Source of the DNA: Bacteroidota bacterium | GTDB taxonomy: Bacteria > Bacteroidota > Bacteroidia > Sphingobacteriales > Sphingobacteriaceae | Length of the DNA: 36,300 bases | Reading direction: 5' to 3' | Assembly (NCBI GenBank): GCA_021794195.1 | Contig: JAJYRG010000018.1 | Span: 1-36,300 of the forward strand | In this document: positions 33,689 through 36,300 of the stretch, in pieces | Layout of the letters: each line of letters starts with the position of its first letter | Position numbering within the stretch: the stretch's first letter is position 1 | Program-made: the position numbers and the translations under genes | The notes under the pieces: model-generated | The model's input: only the letters and a program-made list of their open reading frames with translations | Databases searched by the model: none | What the model was told of the DNA's origin: nothing

Positions 33689-34528
33689 ATGAGATATTCA
33701 GTTGTAAAATTTAGATCAGATGATATTCAAGAATGGCAAAAAGATCTTTTGATCTCTGCCTTGGGTGAAATAGGTTTTGATGCTTTCGAGGAGCATGAAT
33801 TAGGCTTTGACGCTTATATTCCTACTGCTCAACTGATTATTCCAAATCTAGACGCTGTTATTTTAGAGGCTGAAGAGGAATATACGATTGAATTTACTGT
33901 AGAAGAGGTGAAACCTCAAAACTGGAATGCTCTATGGGAAAGTAATTTCCACCCCATCACTATTGATGATAAATGCTATGTACGTGCTACCTTCCATGAT
34001 CCGAAGCCTGACTATCCTTATGAAATAATTATAGATCCCAGAATGGCATTCGGAACAGGACATCATCAGACCACTGCAATGATGTTGTCTTATATTCTTG
34101 AAACAGATATGGAAGGTAAGAAGGTGTTAGACATGGGCTGTGGAACGGGAATATTGTCTATCTTAGCTTCAAAAAAAGGGGCAAAAGATATTATAGCTGT
34201 TGATATAGCGGAAGAAAGTATTGAAAATGTACACGAAAACATGAAGTTGAACAAAGTAAACAACATCAGTACGTTTACGGGATCTACAGACAAAATAATG
34301 TTACATCAATTTGATATTATCCTCGCTAATATAAACCGGAATATACTTTTGGATCATCTCGTCATTTATGAAGATTGTTTACTCTCCGGAGGGCAATTGT
34401 TTTTAAGTGGGTTTTATGAAAGAAAAGATTTGGAGATTATAAAAGAAAAGGCAGAGAAGTTAAATTTAAGCTATTCTGATAATAAGGCTGTAGATAATTG
34501 GTGTGCAGCTCGATTTGTGAAGAAATAA
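33689..34528 (+). CDS. prmA: ribosomal protein L11 methyltransferase
   Basis: A SAM-dependent enzyme that methylates ribosomal protein L11. 279 residues. The N-terminal substrate-recognition domain (1-~100) contains VKPQNWNALWESNFHPI. The family segment DPRMAFGTGHHQTT and SAM motif I, VLDMGCGTGILSILASKKGA, are present, with the NINRN motif (ILANINRNILLDHL) in the catalytic region. mpl begins 6 bases after it. Confidence 0.95.
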   Translation: MRYSVVKFRSDDIQEWQKDLLISALGEIGFDAFEEHELGFDAYIPTAQLIIPNLDAVILEAEEEYTIEFTVEEVKPQNWNALWESNFHPITIDDKCYVRATFHDPKPDYPYEIIIDPRMAFGTGHHQTTAMMLSYILETDMEGKKVLDMGCGTGILSILASKKGAKDIIAVDIAEESIENVHENMKLNKVNNISTFTGSTDKIMLHQFDIILANINRNILLDHLVIYEDCLLSGGQLFLSGFYERKDLEIIKEKAEKLNLSYSDNKAVDNWCAARFVKK

Positions 34529-34534
34529 AAAAAC

Positions 34535-35911
34535 ATGCGATTACACTTTATAGCTGTTGGCGGAACAATTATGCATAATTTAGCTATTTCTATGGCTAAG
34601 CAAGGGCATCAAGTGACAGGTTCGGATGACCAAATTTTAGAACCTTCCCGTACCCAACTGTCAGATGCCGGTTTGCTTCCCGAAGAATTAGGGTGGTTTC
34701 CTGAAAAAATAAATGAATCTATAGATATAGTGATATTAGGAAAACATGCAGACAGTGATAATCCCGAATTGGTCAAAGCTAAAAAACTAGGTATAAAAAC
34801 CTATTCTTTCCCTGAATTGGTATTCGAACAAAGTTTGGATAAAACACGTATTGTTATAGCAGGGACATACGGAAAAACAACTATAATGAGTATGATTATG
34901 CATGTTTTGAAAGAACAAAATATTGTATTTGATTACTTGGTTGGAGCACAATTAAAAGGTTTTGACAGTAAAGTAAAGCTAAGCCGTGACAGTAAATATT
35001 TATTGATAGAAGGGGACGAAGCTTACGCTTCGAGTATAAATAGACAAGCAAAATTTGAAATTTATAAACCACATATTGCCCTGATCAGTGGAGTAGAATG
35101 GAACGATAAGCAAAATCAGGTACAAGAAAATGAATATTATCAGCGTTTCGAAAATTTAATTTTAAGTATTGAGCCCAGAGGAACGCTTATTTATAATAAG
35201 GAGAATGAAAGGTTAAATGAAATTGTAGACCGCACAAAAGATCATACAATAAATAGACACGGTTATAAGCTGCCTAAATATAGAATCAAAGATGGAGTGA
35301 CTTATTTACAAAACGCGGAATCTTGGGTGCCTTTGAAAGTTATCAGTAAAAATAACCTTTCTAATATAGCAGGTGCTTTTACAGTTTGCGAATGGTTGGG
35401 AATTACTAAGGAACAATTTTATGAATCTATTCAAAGCTTTGAAACATCTATCCGTTATCTAGAATTTGTGGATAGTAATGACCACAGCGTTGTTTATCAG
35501 GATTTTGCGCATACTCCACGCAAAGTACGGCAAAGTATCCATTCTGTGAAGGAGCAATTTCCCGACAAACAATTACTTACTGTTATTGAGTTCAACGGCA
35601 CGGAAGTAGAAAAAAAAGAGTTTTTACAACAATATGGTGAATCCTTTAATGAGTCGGATTATGTACTCGTATATGTAGATCAAGAAAATCCGGATGAAAC
35701 AAAAGCAAGTGTTTCTCAGAAAACAGCTGAAGGAAATGTGTTTTCTGTGTTGGGACATAGCCGGTTGACTGTCTTTTGTGAAGAAAAAGAGCTAAGAGAA
35801 TATTTAAGCGAGTTTGCTTCTCAAAACATCAACTTACTTCTTATGAGTTCCTCTAAATTTAGTGAGTTCAATATGTCAGATTTAGCAGAGGTCTTTTTGA
35901 AAAATAATTAA
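34535..35911 (+). CDS. mpl: Mur ligase family protein, probable Mpl (UDP-MurNAc:tripeptide ligase)
   Basis: A 458-residue Mur ligase related to MurC/Mpl, which joins recycled L-Ala-D-Glu-mDAP to UDP-MurNAc in peptidoglycan recycling. The N-terminal Rossmann part is LHFIAVGGTIMHNLAISMAKQGHQVTGSDD. The ATP loop is AGTYGKTT, where Tyr replaces the usual His of GTHGKTT. IEGDEAYASS and the C-terminal VYQDFAHTPRKVRQSI are typical of Mpl. All three Mur domains are present. The gene lies 6 bases after prmA; its stop codon is inside an 18-bp palindrome before the XRE gene. Confidence 0.88.
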   Translation: MRLHFIAVGGTIMHNLAISMAKQGHQVTGSDDQILEPSRTQLSDAGLLPEELGWFPEKINESIDIVILGKHADSDNPELVKAKKLGIKTYSFPELVFEQSLDKTRIVIAGTYGKTTIMSMIMHVLKEQNIVFDYLVGAQLKGFDSKVKLSRDSKYLLIEGDEAYASSINRQAKFEIYKPHIALISGVEWNDKQNQVQENEYYQRFENLILSIEPRGTLIYNKENERLNEIVDRTKDHTINRHGYKLPKYRIKDGVTYLQNAESWVPLKVISKNNLSNIAGAFTVCEWLGITKEQFYESIQSFETSIRYLEFVDSNDHSVVYQDFAHTPRKVRQSIHSVKEQFPDKQLLTVIEFNGTEVEKKEFLQQYGESFNESDYVLVYVDQENPDETKASVSQKTAEGNVFSVLGHSRLTVFCEEKELREYLSEFASQNINLLLMSSSKFSEFNMSDLAEVFLKNN

Positions 35912-35924
35912 CCTACAGGTTAAT
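35907..35924. repeat. 18-bp inverted repeat upstream of the XRE regulator
   Basis: ATTAACCT (35907-35914) and AGGTTAAT (35917-35924) are perfect arms separated by AC. The repeat overlaps the mpl stop codon and ends 6 bases before the -33 TTG of the XRE gene promoter. It could be an operator, perhaps autoregulatory, or a compact terminator hairpin for mpl; TCCGTTTTTG follows. Confidence 0.5.
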
Positions 35925-35930
35925 CCGTTT

Positions 35931-35961
35931 TTGTTGCTAAAGAAATTATTTCGTAAATTTG
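35931..35961 (+). promoter_or_regulatory. promoter of the XRE regulator gene, leaderless type
   Basis: TTG at 35931-35933 and TAAATTTG at 35954-35961 have a 20-nt spacer. The -7 box ends four bases before the ATG at 35966, the same geometry as at pyrE. The transcript would begin at or beside the start codon. Confidence 0.72.
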
Positions 35962-35965
35962 ATAT

Positions 35966-36300
35966 ATGGCAGATACGACAAACAAGCTTGGGAAAAAAAT
36001 AAGACTATTAAGACATCAGAGAAGTTGGAGCCAAGAAGATGTAGCAAAACGTTTGAATATATCAATTCCTGCATTTTCTAAAATAGAAACGGGTATTACG
36101 GATGTGAATATATCACGTCTTCATCAGATTTCAGAACTGTTTGACTTATCACTCGTACAGCTTTTATCCTCTTCAGACCAAGAGGAAGAAGGACATATTT
36201 TAAATGAAGTAGAAGAGCTGAACCAAAAGCTCCGCGAACGGGAAGCTGAAATAATAGGCTTACAGAAAAAAGTAATAGAACTGTACGAAGAGCTACATAA
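35966..36300 (+). CDS. XRE-family helix-turn-helix regulator with coiled-coil tail, partial at window edge
   Basis: The visible 111 codons start MADTTNKLGKKIRLLRHQRS. Residues ~8-62 form an XRE/Cro HTH: WSQEDVAKRLNISIPAFSKIETGITDVNISRLHQISELFDLSL. Residues ~75 onward (NEVEELNQKLREREAEII and further) form a heptad-like coiled coil, suggesting a dimer. No stop codon is reached. The promoter is leaderless type, and a palindrome just upstream is a possible binding site. The regulon is unknown. Confidence 0.85.
   Translation, partial: MADTTNKLGKKIRLLRHQRSWSQEDVAKRLNISIPAFSKIETGITDVNISRLHQISELFDLSLVQLLSSSDQEEEGHILNEVEELNQKLREREAEIIGLQKKVIELYEELH

Overview
The window is a low-GC chromosomal segment from a member of the Bacteroidota, most likely a Sphingobacteriaceae-type aerobe. 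Support comes from gene families: a fused CcoNO subunit with a one-haem CcoP, a Bacteroidota-type PolX, a PA0069-like radical SAM protein, a 'GlmU-like' hexapeptide protein and type B L31. Promoters repeatedly match the Bacteroidota -7 box TAnnTTTG, and Shine-Dalgarno sequences are largely absent. I see no insertion sequence, prophage, CRISPR array or integrated element; almost all of it is housekeeping.

Layout. 1-5065: minus-strand M3 peptidase, homoserine dehydrogenase and O-acetylhomoserine sulfhydrylase (metY), the last behind a long structured leader. 5066-11181: minus-strand M1 aminopeptidase, PolX and NDH-2, whose genes overlap by 8 bp, then a 2Fe-2S ferredoxin with its NAD(P)H reductase. 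11538-13184: sufS-sufE on the plus strand, divergent from the ferredoxin pair. 13185-13629: gene-free. 13630-15892: RecX, a degenerate LytS-like protein and a radical SAM protein. 16059-25124: cbb3 oxidase cluster (orphan D-2-hydroxyacid-dehydrogenase-like domain, ccoI, ccoS, ccoNO, ccoQ, ccoP, ccoG, ccoH, TauE/UreH-like membrane protein). 25146-28926: Nudix hydrolase divergent from pyrE, an SRPBCC-like protein, a DnaQ-type exonuclease and trxB. 29104-31530: tRNA-Gly, lysS and rpmE2. 31619-36300: GlmU-like protein, tpiA, prmA, mpl and the start of an XRE regulator.

The most interesting locus is the ~400-nt leader of metY (about 5013 to 4611, minus strand). In transcript order it holds a consensus promoter, a complete SAM-I (S-box) aptamer, and a 32-37 codon ORF whose possible start codon abuts the 3' strand of aptamer helix P1. 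The ORF encodes three consecutive cysteines followed by a Met/Cys-rich tail. A hairpin begins on the last base of its stop codon, and its loop contains the 5' arm of a 12-bp terminator-like stem followed by a U-rich run. This geometry fits a cysteine/methionine-sensing translational attenuator in tandem with a SAM riboswitch, ahead of the gene that makes homocysteine from sulfide. The architecture is read from sequence; the mechanism is inference.

Secondary points of interest are the pyrE/Nudix start codons sharing a CATG, leaderless-type promoters, the histidine-less LytS-like protein, the orphan dehydrogenase domain beside the cbb3 operon, and a PolX lacking one polymerase aspartate.
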